Assembly: GCA_035302145.1 (NCBI GenBank)
Contig: DATGSX010000088.1
Coordinates: forward strand, 1-5,519
Direction of reading: 5' to 3'
Length of the DNA: 5,519 nucleotides
Origin: JAJYTI01 sp035302145
GTDB taxonomy: Bacteria > Bacteroidota > Bacteroidia > Flavobacteriales > Flavobacteriaceae
A program made the position numbers and the translations under genes. This document shows, in pieces, positions 1 through 5,519 of this stretch. Each line of letters starts with the position of its first letter. Within the stretch, counting starts at the first letter, position 1. Under the pieces are notes generated by a model, which was not told where the DNA came from, did no database searches, and saw nothing but the letters and a program-made list of their open reading frames with translations.

Positions 1-2726
1 TTTTTTAAAGCTTTTGCCCAAATACGTCGTGCCACTCTACCAATTACGGAATATTCTGCATCAATTCCATTACTAAAGAAGAAAGATAAGTTAGGGCCAA
101 AATCGTTAATATCCATTCCTCTACTTAGGTAATACTCTACATAAGTAAACCCATTAGCTAGCGTAAATGCCAATTGTGTAATTGGATTGGCACCTGCTTC
201 TGCAATATGATATCCAGAAATAGATACCGAGTAGAAGTTTCGAACTTTATTTTCTATAAAGTACTCCTGAACATCACCCATTAAACGCAACGCAAACTCT
301 GTAGAGAAAATACATGTATTTTGTGCTTGATCTTCCTTTAAGATATCAGCTTGTACCGTACCTCTTACCAATGACATAGTTTCGGCTTTAATCTTGTCAT
401 AAACGTCTTTAGGCAATACTTGGTCGCCAGTAACACCCAACAGCATTAAGCCTAAACCATCATTACCTTCTGGTAATTCACCATTATACTTAGGGCGTTC
501 TAAACCATTATCTTCGTATATCGCTTTTATCTTCGCTTCTACTTCATCTTCTAGCCCATGCTCTTTGATATACTTTTCACAGTTTTGATCGATAGCTGCA
601 TTCATAAAGAAACCTAGAAGCATCGGAGCTGGACCATTGATGGTCATACTTACCGAGGTAAGCGCATGACTTAGGTCGAACCCAGAGTATAGCTTCTTAG
701 CATCGTCTAAACAACAAATCGAAACTCCTGCATTTCCAATCTTTCCATATATATCTGGCCTATGATCTGGATCATTTCCATAAAGCGTCACAGAATCGAA
801 AGCTGTAGAAAGTCTTTTTGCAGGCATACCTAAACTCACATAATGGAAACGTCTATTTGTACGCTCTGGTCCACCTTCACCAGCAAACATCCTGGTGGGA
901 TCTTCGCCTGTACGTTTGAATGGATATAATCCAGATGTATAAGGAAACTCTCCTGGCACGTTTTCTTGTAACACCCATCGTAAAATATCACCCCAAGCGC
1001 TATATTTCGGTAAAGCTACTTTTGGAACTTGTGTATGAGATAAAGTCTCACTGTGCGTTTCAATTTTGATTTCTCTATCGCGTACTTTGAAAGTATAAAT
1101 AGGTTCTTTATAACGATTTACCTTATCATTCCAACCTGTAATTACCTCCCAATTATATGGGTCTAACTCCATTTTTATTCTAGAGAACTCTTTAAGGAGT
1201 AACTCGATGATTTGCAACTTGGCAGGATCGCTTTCCTTTTTCTCTTTTGCGACATTTAAGAAGGCCTCTTCTTCTAAACCATTTTTATTTAATAGGGTAT
1301 CGGAATTTTCTTCTAATTCGCTTATAGTAACAAGCGTTTTGTACACACCATATAGTTTCTGTGCTACCTCGGTTTGCTGTTTACTGTTTTTATCATAGAT
1401 TCGGTTATTTTCCGAAATTTCTGATAAGTAGCGTGTTCTTGCTGGAGGGATAACGAATACTTTCTCCGACATTTCATCGGTAATCTTGAACTCGCTTTTT
1501 CCAACGAAGCCCGCTTTCTCATGCAGCACATCCATTATTTTACGATACAGTTGGTTCATCCCAGGATCGTTAAACTGCGATGCAATAGTACCATAAACAG
1601 GAATATCCTCATCCTTAGCATCAAACAATAAATGGTTTCTACGATACTGCTTTTTAACATCACGGAGAGCATCTAAAGCACCTTGCTTATCGAATTTGTT
1701 TAAAGCAACAAGATCGGCAAAGTCCAACATATCGATTTTCTCCAATTGAGTTGCGGCACCAAACTCTGGTGTCATTACATATAGAGAAATATCGCTATGA
1801 TCTGTAATCGCTGTATCGCTTTGTCCAATTCCAGAAGTTTCTAAAATAATTAAATCATACTTAGCTGCTTTAAGTATTTCGACGGCTTCTTGTATATGAT
1901 TAGAAATCGAAAGGTTGCTTTGTCTGGTAGCCAAACTACGCATGTAAACTCTTGGTGAGTCTATAGCATTCATTCGAATTCGATCTCCTAACAAGGCACC
2001 ACCGGTTCTTCTTTTTGAAGGGTCGATAGAAATAATCCCTAAAGTTTTCTCTGGGAAATCCAATAGAAACCTTCTAACCAACTCATCGACTAAAGATGAT
2101 TTCCCTGCACCTCCAGTACCTGTTATTCCTAATACTGGGGTTTTGACATCCTTGTTTATCTCGTGGATTTTATCCAAACTATCCTTTGCAACTTCCGGGA
2201 AGTTTTCTGCCGAAGATATCAATCGTGCTATAGCAGGGTAGTTTTTGTCTTTTATTTTGTCTACTTCATTATTTAAAGAATCACCTACAGGAAAATCTGC
2301 ACGTTCTACTAAGTCATTAATCATTCCTTGTAAGCCCATTTCACGTCCGTGATCGGGTGCATATATTCTTTCTATTCCATAGGCTTCAAGTGCTTCAATC
2401 TCTTCTGGAAGAATAACTCCTCCTCCACCTCCGAAAATCTTAACATGTTCTGCTCCTCTTTCTTTAAGGAGATCGTACATGTATTTAAAATACTCGTTGT
2501 GTCCGCCCTGATAGGAAGTAATAGCTATGGCATTTGCGTCTTCTTGAATAGCGGTATTTACCACATCTTCTACACTTCTATCATGTCCAAGGTGAATTAC
2601 TTCAACGCCAGTAGATTGTATAATTCTACGCATAATATTAATCGCTGCATCGTGCCCATCAAATAAGGCTGCAGCAGTAACTATCCGTATTCGATTCTTT
2701 GGCGTATATGGTGTAGCTTCTTTCAT
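1..2726 (-). CDS. icmF: Fused isobutyryl-CoA mutase IcmF (B12-binding, G-protein and mutase domains), 3' end cut by window edge
   Basis: This cytoplasmic adenosylcobalamin enzyme interconverts isobutyryl-CoA and n-butyryl-CoA and carries its own MeaB-like GTPase chaperone. The ATG at 2724-2726 opens 908 uninterrupted codons; about 240 C-terminal residues are probably missing, judging from the roughly 1,090-residue family. Residues 10-145 are the B12-binding domain, with DGHDAA (23-28, cobalt-ligand His25) and a GGGGG loop. Residues 195-410 are the G domain: P-loop GITGTGGAGKSS (200-211, Lys209), IDPS (234-237), ETSGIG (296-301) and NKFD (343-346). A charged linker runs to about 555. The mutase domain follows, with SGYHIAEAG around His840. 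Two residues separate isobutyryl-CoA from methylmalonyl-CoA mutases: Phe614 in RMFAGEG (Tyr in methylmalonyl-CoA mutase) and Gln802 in AQNTCIF (Arg there). Both are of the isobutyryl type. The segment 715-786 is about 44 residues longer than in the Geobacillus enzyme as I recall it. The gene is divergent from the DUF4197 gene. Confidence 0.96.
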   Translation of the reverse strand, partial: MKEATPYTPKNRIRIVTAAALFDGHDAAINIMRRIIQSTGVEVIHLGHDRSVEDVVNTAIQEDANAIAITSYQGGHNEYFKYMYDLLKERGAEHVKIFGGGGGVILPEEIEALEAYGIERIYAPDHGREMGLQGMINDLVERADFPVGDSLNNEVDKIKDKNYPAIARLISSAENFPEVAKDSLDKIHEINKDVKTPVLGITGTGGAGKSSLVDELVRRFLLDFPEKTLGIISIDPSKRRTGGALLGDRIRMNAIDSPRVYMRSLATRQSNLSISNHIQEAVEILKAAKYDLIILETSGIGQSDTAITDHSDISLYVMTPEFGAATQLEKIDMLDFADLVALNKFDKQGALDALRDVKKQYRRNHLLFDAKDEDIPVYGTIASQFNDPGMNQLYRKIMDVLHEKAGFVGKSEFKITDEMSEKVFVIPPARTRYLSEISENNRIYDKNSKQQTEVAQKLYGVYKTLVTISELEENSDTLLNKNGLEEEAFLNVAKEKKESDPAKLQIIELLLKEFSRIKMELDPYNWEVITGWNDKVNRYKEPIYTFKVRDREIKIETHSETLSHTQVPKVALPKYSAWGDILRWVLQENVPGEFPYTSGLYPFKRTGEDPTRMFAGEGGPERTNRRFHYVSLGMPAKRLSTAFDSVTLYGNDPDHRPDIYGKIGNAGVSICCLDDAKKLYSGFDLSHALTSVSMTINGPAPMLLGFFMNAAIDQNCEKYIKEHGLEDEVEAKIKAIYEDNGLERPKYNGELPEGNDGLGLMLLGVTGDQVLPKDVYDKIKAETMSLVRGTVQADILKEDQAQNTCIFSTEFALRLMGDVQEYFIENKVRNFYSVSISGYHIAEAGANPITQLAFTLANGFTYVEYYLSRGMDINDFGPNLSFFFSNGIDAEYSVIGRVARRIWAKALK

Positions 2727-2745
2727 TATATAAAATTGTTTTTTA

Positions 2746-2772
2746 TCGGATTTCAAAGTTAAGAAAATCCGA
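2746..2772. promoter_or_regulatory. Inverted repeat framing the icmF -7 box, candidate operator
   Basis: TCGGATTT (2746-2753) and AAATCCGA (2765-2772) are perfect 8-bp inverted arms separated by 11 bp. The spacer begins with the complement of the icmF -7 box, so the arms directly flank the promoter core and one arm covers the expected transcription start. The centre-to-centre distance of the arms is 19 bp, close to two helical turns, which suits a dimeric repressor. This is inference: no regulator gene is visible in the window. The repeat lies about 59 bp upstream of the -7 box of the divergent gene, so it should affect icmF more directly. Confidence 0.45.
2754..2761 (-). promoter_or_regulatory. 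Candidate icmF promoter, Bacteroidota -7 box
   Basis: Read on the minus strand this is TAACTTTG, an exact match to the Bacteroidota -7 consensus TAnnTTTG. It ends 27 bp upstream of the icmF ATG, giving a short leader of about 20 nt. The nearest upstream TTG, a possible -33 element, is 25 bp away; that is longer than the usual spacing of about 19-21 bp, so only the -7 box is supported. The box lies inside the spacer of an inverted repeat. Confidence 0.55.
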
Positions 2773-2830
2773 ACACATTTTCTAGGCAATAGAGTATTCT
2801 TAATTCAAGTGCTTATCCTGACTATTTATT

Positions 2831-2838
2831 TATATTTG
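2831..2838 (+). promoter_or_regulatory. Candidate promoter of the DUF4197 gene, Bacteroidota -7 box
   Basis: TATATTTG is an exact match to TAnnTTTG and ends 28 bp before the ATG at 2867, the same geometry as the divergent icmF promoter. No clear -33 TTG is present at the expected distance. The 5' leader would be about 20 nt. Confidence 0.5.
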
Positions 2839-2866
2839 TGGTGCTATTTACAAAAAACATTCAATC

Positions 2867-3583
2867 ATGCGAAAAAAATTATTCTTACCCATTTTATTTT
2901 TAGTGCTAATTGGCACCAACTCTTGTGCAGAACTACAACAAGTTATTGATGAATATCCTATATCCAATACTATGGATAACGCTACCATAGCATCTGGACT
3001 AAGAGAGGCTCTCGATAAGGGAATAGAAAAACAAGTATCCAAACTAACAAAGAAAGATGGATTCAATAAGAACGATTTAGTGCGAATCATGTTGCCAAGC
3101 GAATTGCAAAAAGTAGATAAAACACTTCGCGATCTTGGCTTAGACAATCTAGCTGATGAAGGTTTAAAAATAATGAATCGTGCTGCTGAAGATGCCGTTA
3201 AGGAAGCTACCCCTATTTTCGTAAATGCGGTTAAAGGAATAACGTTTGCCGATGCAAAGAATATATTATTAGGCTCAGACGATGCAGCTACAAATTATTT
3301 AAAACAAAACACCCAACAAGAGCTTTATTCGAAATTTAATCCAGTAATTAAAAACTCATTTGCAAAAACAGGTGCCGATGTTATTTGGGAAAATATAATT
3401 AATAGGTACAATAGTATTCCATTCGTAAATGAAGTAAATCCAGATTTAACGGATTATGTTACAGAGCAAGCTTTGGATGGAGTTTATACTATGATTAAAG
3501 TGGAAGAAAAAGAAATTAGAACCAATACAGCTGCGCGTACAACGGCCTTATTAAAATCGGTATTTGCTTTACAAGACAAATAA
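2867..3583 (+). CDS. DUF4197 domain-containing lipoprotein
   Basis: This 238-residue protein is a full-length member of the DUF4197 family, whose function is unknown. Residues 1-19 form a signal peptide (two Lys and an Arg followed by a hydrophobic core), ending in GTNSC with Cys20 as the likely lipidated residue. The -3 to -1 positions (TNS) are a loose lipobox, as is common in Bacteroidota, so periplasmic release after signal peptidase I cleavage is an alternative. The mature part is probably all helical. It carries the family's conserved stretches: KTLRDLGLDNLADE (85-98), MNRAAEDA (103-110), DDAATNYLK (138-146), IPFVNEVNPDLTDYV (184-198), and EEKEIR and AAR near the C-terminus (213-224). 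The ATG at 2867 is the only start that includes the signal peptide. The gene is divergent from icmF with 140 bp between starts; no shared role can be inferred from that. Confidence 0.93.
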   Translation: MRKKLFLPILFLVLIGTNSCAELQQVIDEYPISNTMDNATIASGLREALDKGIEKQVSKLTKKDGFNKNDLVRIMLPSELQKVDKTLRDLGLDNLADEGLKIMNRAAEDAVKEATPIFVNAVKGITFADAKNILLGSDDAATNYLKQNTQQELYSKFNPVIKNSFAKTGADVIWENIINRYNSIPFVNEVNPDLTDYVTEQALDGVYTMIKVEEKEIRTNTAARTTALLKSVFALQDK

Positions 3584-3715
3584 AAGTTTATTTCTACTTT
3601 TAGATGTTGGGATTTACTACCTTTCTAAAGTCTATATTTTAGTAGGATAGTTTTATTTTACTTGCATTAATATTACCTTAACCCAGCATTAATACATATT
3701 GTTATTTACTATGAA

Positions 3716-3723
3716 TTACTTTG
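3716..3723 (+). promoter_or_regulatory. Weak candidate promoter for the small basic protein gene
   Basis: TTACTTTG matches the Bacteroidota -7 consensus TAnnTTTG at five of its six fixed positions and ends 25 bp before the ATG at 3749. A TTG at 3700-3702 is too close to act as a standard -33 element. The rest of the 165-bp spacer after the DUF4197 gene (3584-3748) shows only AT-rich sequence, and no strong terminator for that gene. Read-through from the DUF4197 gene therefore remains possible. Confidence 0.3.
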
Positions 3724-3748
3724 TAAATGCAAAAAATAGAAATTATTT

Positions 3749-3919
3749 ATGTTTTATACTAGAAGGTCTGAGCTTGATAAACTAAAACAAAAATACAGAC
3801 GCACTATGCGTAATTCGTTTAATCTCGCTCTTAAAGACAGGGAGAAGAGTCTTTTAGTTCATCAAGAAGCTTGTCAGATTCAAAAAAAGATAAAAAAACT
3901 AGAGGCGAAAGGCTACTAA
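3749..3919 (+). CDS. Small basic helical protein, Lacal_2735-like
   Basis: The frame encodes 56 residues from an ATG at 3749 to a TAA at 3917-3919. The protein is rich in charged residues: 16 Lys/Arg against 6 Asp/Glu. It has no signal peptide or membrane segment, one Cys (Cys42), and a pattern of two amphipathic helices (about 6-35 and 37-54), suggesting a small helical hairpin or coiled coil. Length and pattern (start MF, a basic patch, SELDKLKQKYRR, then a second helix ending in KKLEAKG) resemble the short flavobacterial proteins annotated as Lacal_2735 family, whose function is unknown. That assignment is from memory of the pattern and is moderate; this copy is more basic than the typical member I recall. 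An A/T-rich stretch precedes the ATG with no Shine-Dalgarno motif, as in the neighbouring genes. A strong terminator begins 37 bp after the stop, which supports a real transcription unit. Confidence 0.72.
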   Translation: MFYTRRSELDKLKQKYRRTMRNSFNLALKDREKSLLVHQEACQIQKKIKKLEAKGY

Positions 3920-3951
3920 ACAGTATAGTATTAAATTAGGCTGGAGCCTTG

Positions 3952-4008
3952 CAATTAAAAAAGCTTCTTCGATATTTCGCACAATATCGAAGAAGCTTTT
4001 TTTAATTG
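3952..4008. terminator. Bidirectional intrinsic terminator between convergent genes
   Basis: The arms 3957-3976 and 3983-4002 are perfectly complementary over 20 bp around the 6-nt loop TCGCAC. One unpaired T (4003) follows, and then five more pairs (CAATT with AATTG) complete the structure. The stem is flanked by an A6 run on the left and a T7 run on the right, so RNA from either strand ends in a hairpin followed by a U tract. It lies 37 bp after the stop of the small basic protein gene and 22 bp after the stop of the thioredoxin-like lipoprotein gene, when measured to the 20-bp stem. Confidence 0.9.
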
Positions 4009-4023
4009 AAGGATAATCTAGAT

Positions 4024-5313
4024 TTAATTAAAGTCGGCAGTTGTTCCTACTTTTGACGATCTAGAGTTCTTAGCAGAGTTATCGTTCTTTACTAACATTA
4101 CTACTATGTTTAGAGCATCCTTATTAAACTCAGGGTCTAGGTTTAATTCATAGTTAAACCTGTGTTTTTCAAAAGCGTCCAATGATGGTATTTCGTCACC
4201 CAATACATGAGTTAAGGATTCACGCAATACATTGTTATGTTCAAAATTTGGAATTGGATTACCAGCTCCATAATAGGGACTATCTGGATCCTCATTATAA
4301 TAATTTATCTGATCGTGAAGAATACCATTCTCCGTTAAATAAACCACAAGCTTATCACCAGCTTCTGATCCATTCTCAAAAATTAAATCTATATCTATGG
4401 TTAAATTATCACCATGTAATTTAGAATTAATTTTTATAGAGTTATCTGTTTCCTGACCAGGATATACCATAGCTTGTTCGTGTGGATATGGTTTTATCCA
4501 TTTTTCTGATCTATTAAGTCTAGCCGATGGAAATCCCTGTACATCAAACTCCGATTCCAAAATTGGCAAGTCATCAAAATGCATTGGATCCTCGAAACTA
4601 TAGGAAGTTTTATGTATAGCTACCACATTTACAAACTCGGTTTCATCGACTACTCTATCAATCGCTTCAATTACACCAGGGCAATAGCCACACCAAGTAC
4701 CGGTATAATCTTCTAACATTAAATATCGTCTTGGAATATATATCGAAAACTCTCTCACTTCGGAGCTAGTAAGTTCGCCATCTACATTATAGGTAGCATA
4801 AACTTCATATGTACCAGGTTCGGCACTTTGAAATAAATTTCCAGTAATTGGATTATCATTTATGTAAAATGTTGCATCGTTGGCCGTATCTTCACCTGAG
4901 TAATCTATCAATGAAAATTCCACCTGTTGATTTCGCATTAAACGAGTTTCGCTTAAAACTAATTCTCTACTGAATTGATCGATTACCGTTAAACTTAATT
5001 CATTACTTCTAAGTTCCTCTAAGGTAGCAGACAACTCATATACACCAATTTCGGTAAAGGTATAAGAACTTCCCTCGAGTGGTGTGCCATTTAGGTAGAT
5101 GATAGCTTGATTGGTATAATCTAAACCATCATCTCCCTCTACATTAAAAAACACCTCAACATCGATTCCTGTAACGTCATTATTTGCGGTAGATTTAAGC
5201 TCAATATTATTTAAACCATCGTTTAAATTAATTGGTGTTTCACTTTTACTACAACTTATTAAAAACACTACAACACTAAGGTTAAGCAGTAATACTTTAA
5301 ACAATCCTCTCAT
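4024..5313 (-). CDS. Omp28-like lipoprotein with two Ig-like repeats and a thioredoxin-fold domain
   Basis: This 429-residue envelope protein begins with a signal peptide whose lipobox is LISC, giving lipidated Cys21. Residues about 45-112 and 125-192 are two related beta-rich repeats. Each has a Y-x-N-x-x-P-x-x-G element (YLNGTPLEG, 73-81; YINDNPITG, 150-158) followed by a G-x-Y-E-x-x-A-T element (90-97; 167-174), as in Ig-like surface modules. Residues about 196-290 form a thioredoxin-like domain with TGTWCGYCPG (Cys208 and Cys211) and a GFPSA cis-Pro loop (Pro262). The C-terminal 135 residues look like a beta domain typical of Omp28-related proteins. The CxxC and cis-Pro are intact, so thiol-disulfide chemistry is possible, but the substrate is unknown and a binding role is equally plausible. 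No C-terminal type IX secretion domain is evident. The ATG at 5311-5313 is required for the signal peptide. The upstream region has only imperfect -7 matches. Confidence 0.9.
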   Translation of the reverse strand: MRGLFKVLLLNLSVVVFLISCSKSETPINLNDGLNNIELKSTANNDVTGIDVEVFFNVEGDDGLDYTNQAIIYLNGTPLEGSSYTFTEIGVYELSATLEELRSNELSLTVIDQFSRELVLSETRLMRNQQVEFSLIDYSGEDTANDATFYINDNPITGNLFQSAEPGTYEVYATYNVDGELTSSEVREFSIYIPRRYLMLEDYTGTWCGYCPGVIEAIDRVVDETEFVNVVAIHKTSYSFEDPMHFDDLPILESEFDVQGFPSARLNRSEKWIKPYPHEQAMVYPGQETDNSIKINSKLHGDNLTIDIDLIFENGSEAGDKLVVYLTENGILHDQINYYNEDPDSPYYGAGNPIPNFEHNNVLRESLTHVLGDEIPSLDAFEKHRFNYELNLDPEFNKDALNIVVMLVKNDNSAKNSRSSKVGTTADFN

Positions 5314-5429
5314 TTTAATGATAATTTTGTGGCTAAGATAAACTTAATCATTGAGTATTTAAAATTGTATTATAAAAATATCGAATTACACGTTTATTTT
5401 CTTATATTAGTATCCTAATACTTAGAGAG

Positions 5430-5519
5430 ATGGAAAAATTTGAAGGACAAAATATCTTAGACTTTATGGAAACCTTCCCTGATGACGATGCTTGTAAGGC
5501 ATATTTAGCAAATTTAAAG
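5430..5519 (+). CDS. IS1595-family transposase, N-terminal fragment (cut by window edge)
   Basis: The ATG at 5430 opens 30 codons that run to the window end without a stop. The segment MEKFEGQNILDFMETFP followed by DDDACKAYLANLK matches the pattern I know from the N-terminus of IS1595/ISXO2-type transposases. In these, a short F-P-x-(D/E)-(D/E)-x-C-x-x-Y-L helix precedes a W-x-x-G-F-x-C-x-x-C zinc ribbon and then a DDE-type catalytic domain. The zinc ribbon and catalytic residues would lie beyond the window, so completeness cannot be judged. No shared end sequence or target duplication can be identified from one end. The 116 bp between this ATG and the divergent lipoprotein start must hold the left end of any element; a 5-bp inverted repeat at 5409-5422 is the only structure seen there. 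Thirty residues make the family call likely but not certain. Confidence 0.7.
   Translation, partial: MEKFEGQNILDFMETFPDDDACKAYLANLK

Noticed and set aside
1207..1398. Plus-strand open frame of 63 codons
   Set aside because: It is antisense to the icmF linker region, where the minus-strand frame is continuous and matches the family; the peptide is Ser/Phe-rich with no recognisable features.
2349..2666. Plus-strand open frame of 105 codons
   Set aside because: It lies antisense to the conserved B12-binding domain of icmF and shows no domain pattern, so it is a by-product of that coding sequence.
2848..3147. Minus-strand open frame of 99 codons
   Set aside because: It overlaps the signal peptide and conserved N-terminal half of the DUF4197 gene on the opposite strand, and would start inside it.
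3616..3660. Possible terminator after the DUF4197 gene (CTAAA pairing with TTTAG, then T-rich sequence)
   Set aside because: The stem is A/T-only apart from one pair and is interrupted by a mismatch; random pairing in such AT-rich DNA is likely.
3938..3949. Short inverted repeat AGGCT-GG-AGCCT
   Set aside because: The stem is only about 4 bp once a realistic loop is allowed, and it is dwarfed by the strong terminator beginning just downstream.
4182..4424. Plus-strand open frame of 80 codons
   Set aside because: It is antisense to the C-terminal part of the thioredoxin-like lipoprotein gene; the His/Tyr/Leu-rich peptide looks like an antisense artefact.
5339..5346. TAAGTTTA (minus strand) as promoter of the lipoprotein gene
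   Set aside because: It misses the final G of the Bacteroidota -7 consensus, has no -33 TTG upstream, and competes with another equally imperfect match nearby.
5409..5422. AGTAT-CCTA-ATACT inverted repeat upstream of the transposase-like gene
   Set aside because: Five-base-pair arms in AT-rich sequence are weak, and there is no partner sequence in view to show it is an element end.
1..5519. Search for tRNA, rRNA, CRISPR arrays, riboswitches (including a cobalamin riboswitch upstream of icmF) and phage genes
   Set aside because: None was seen. The icmF leader is only about 20 nt if the proposed promoter is right, too short for a cobalamin riboswitch, and there are no direct repeat-spacer patterns.

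Overview
The window looks like chromosomal DNA from a member of the Bacteroidota, most likely the Flavobacteriaceae. The evidence is the AT-rich sequence, start codons preceded by A/T-rich stretches without a Shine-Dalgarno motif, matches to the Bacteroidota -7 promoter element TAnnTTTG, and the gene families present (fused isobutyryl-CoA mutase, DUF4197 lipoprotein, a small Lacal_2735-like protein, an Omp28-like thioredoxin-fold lipoprotein, and an IS1595-type transposase start). The genus cannot be fixed from this sequence.

Layout. Positions 1-2726 (minus strand) hold the first 908 codons of icmF, the fused isobutyryl-CoA mutase; its C-terminus lies beyond the left edge. A 140-bp divergent intergenic region (2727-2866) follows. 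It carries a -7 box for each direction and a perfect 8-bp inverted repeat that frames the icmF -7 box. The plus-strand gene at 2867-3583 encodes a full-length DUF4197 lipoprotein. After a 165-bp spacer comes a 56-residue, very basic, probably helical protein (3749-3919, plus). It converges with a 429-residue lipoprotein (4024-5313, minus) that has two internal Ig-like repeats and a thioredoxin-like domain with a CGYC motif. A long, near-perfect hairpin with A and T tracts on both sides lies between these two genes and can serve as terminator for both. At the right edge, 5430-5519 (plus) is the first 30 codons of a protein resembling the N-terminus of IS1595-family transposases.

How the parts relate. 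The genes do not form one operon or pathway. icmF and the DUF4197 gene are divergent neighbours, and the rest are monocistronic-looking units. IcmF is an adenosylcobalamin enzyme with its own G-protein chaperone domain; it interconverts isobutyryl-CoA and n-butyryl-CoA. The two lipoproteins are envelope proteins. I found no sign of a novel defence system, CRISPR array, RNA gene or integrated phage. The most useful leads are the candidate operator over the icmF promoter, an insertion of about 44 residues in the IcmF mutase domain, the domain architecture of the thioredoxin-like lipoprotein, and the mobile-element boundary at the right end.
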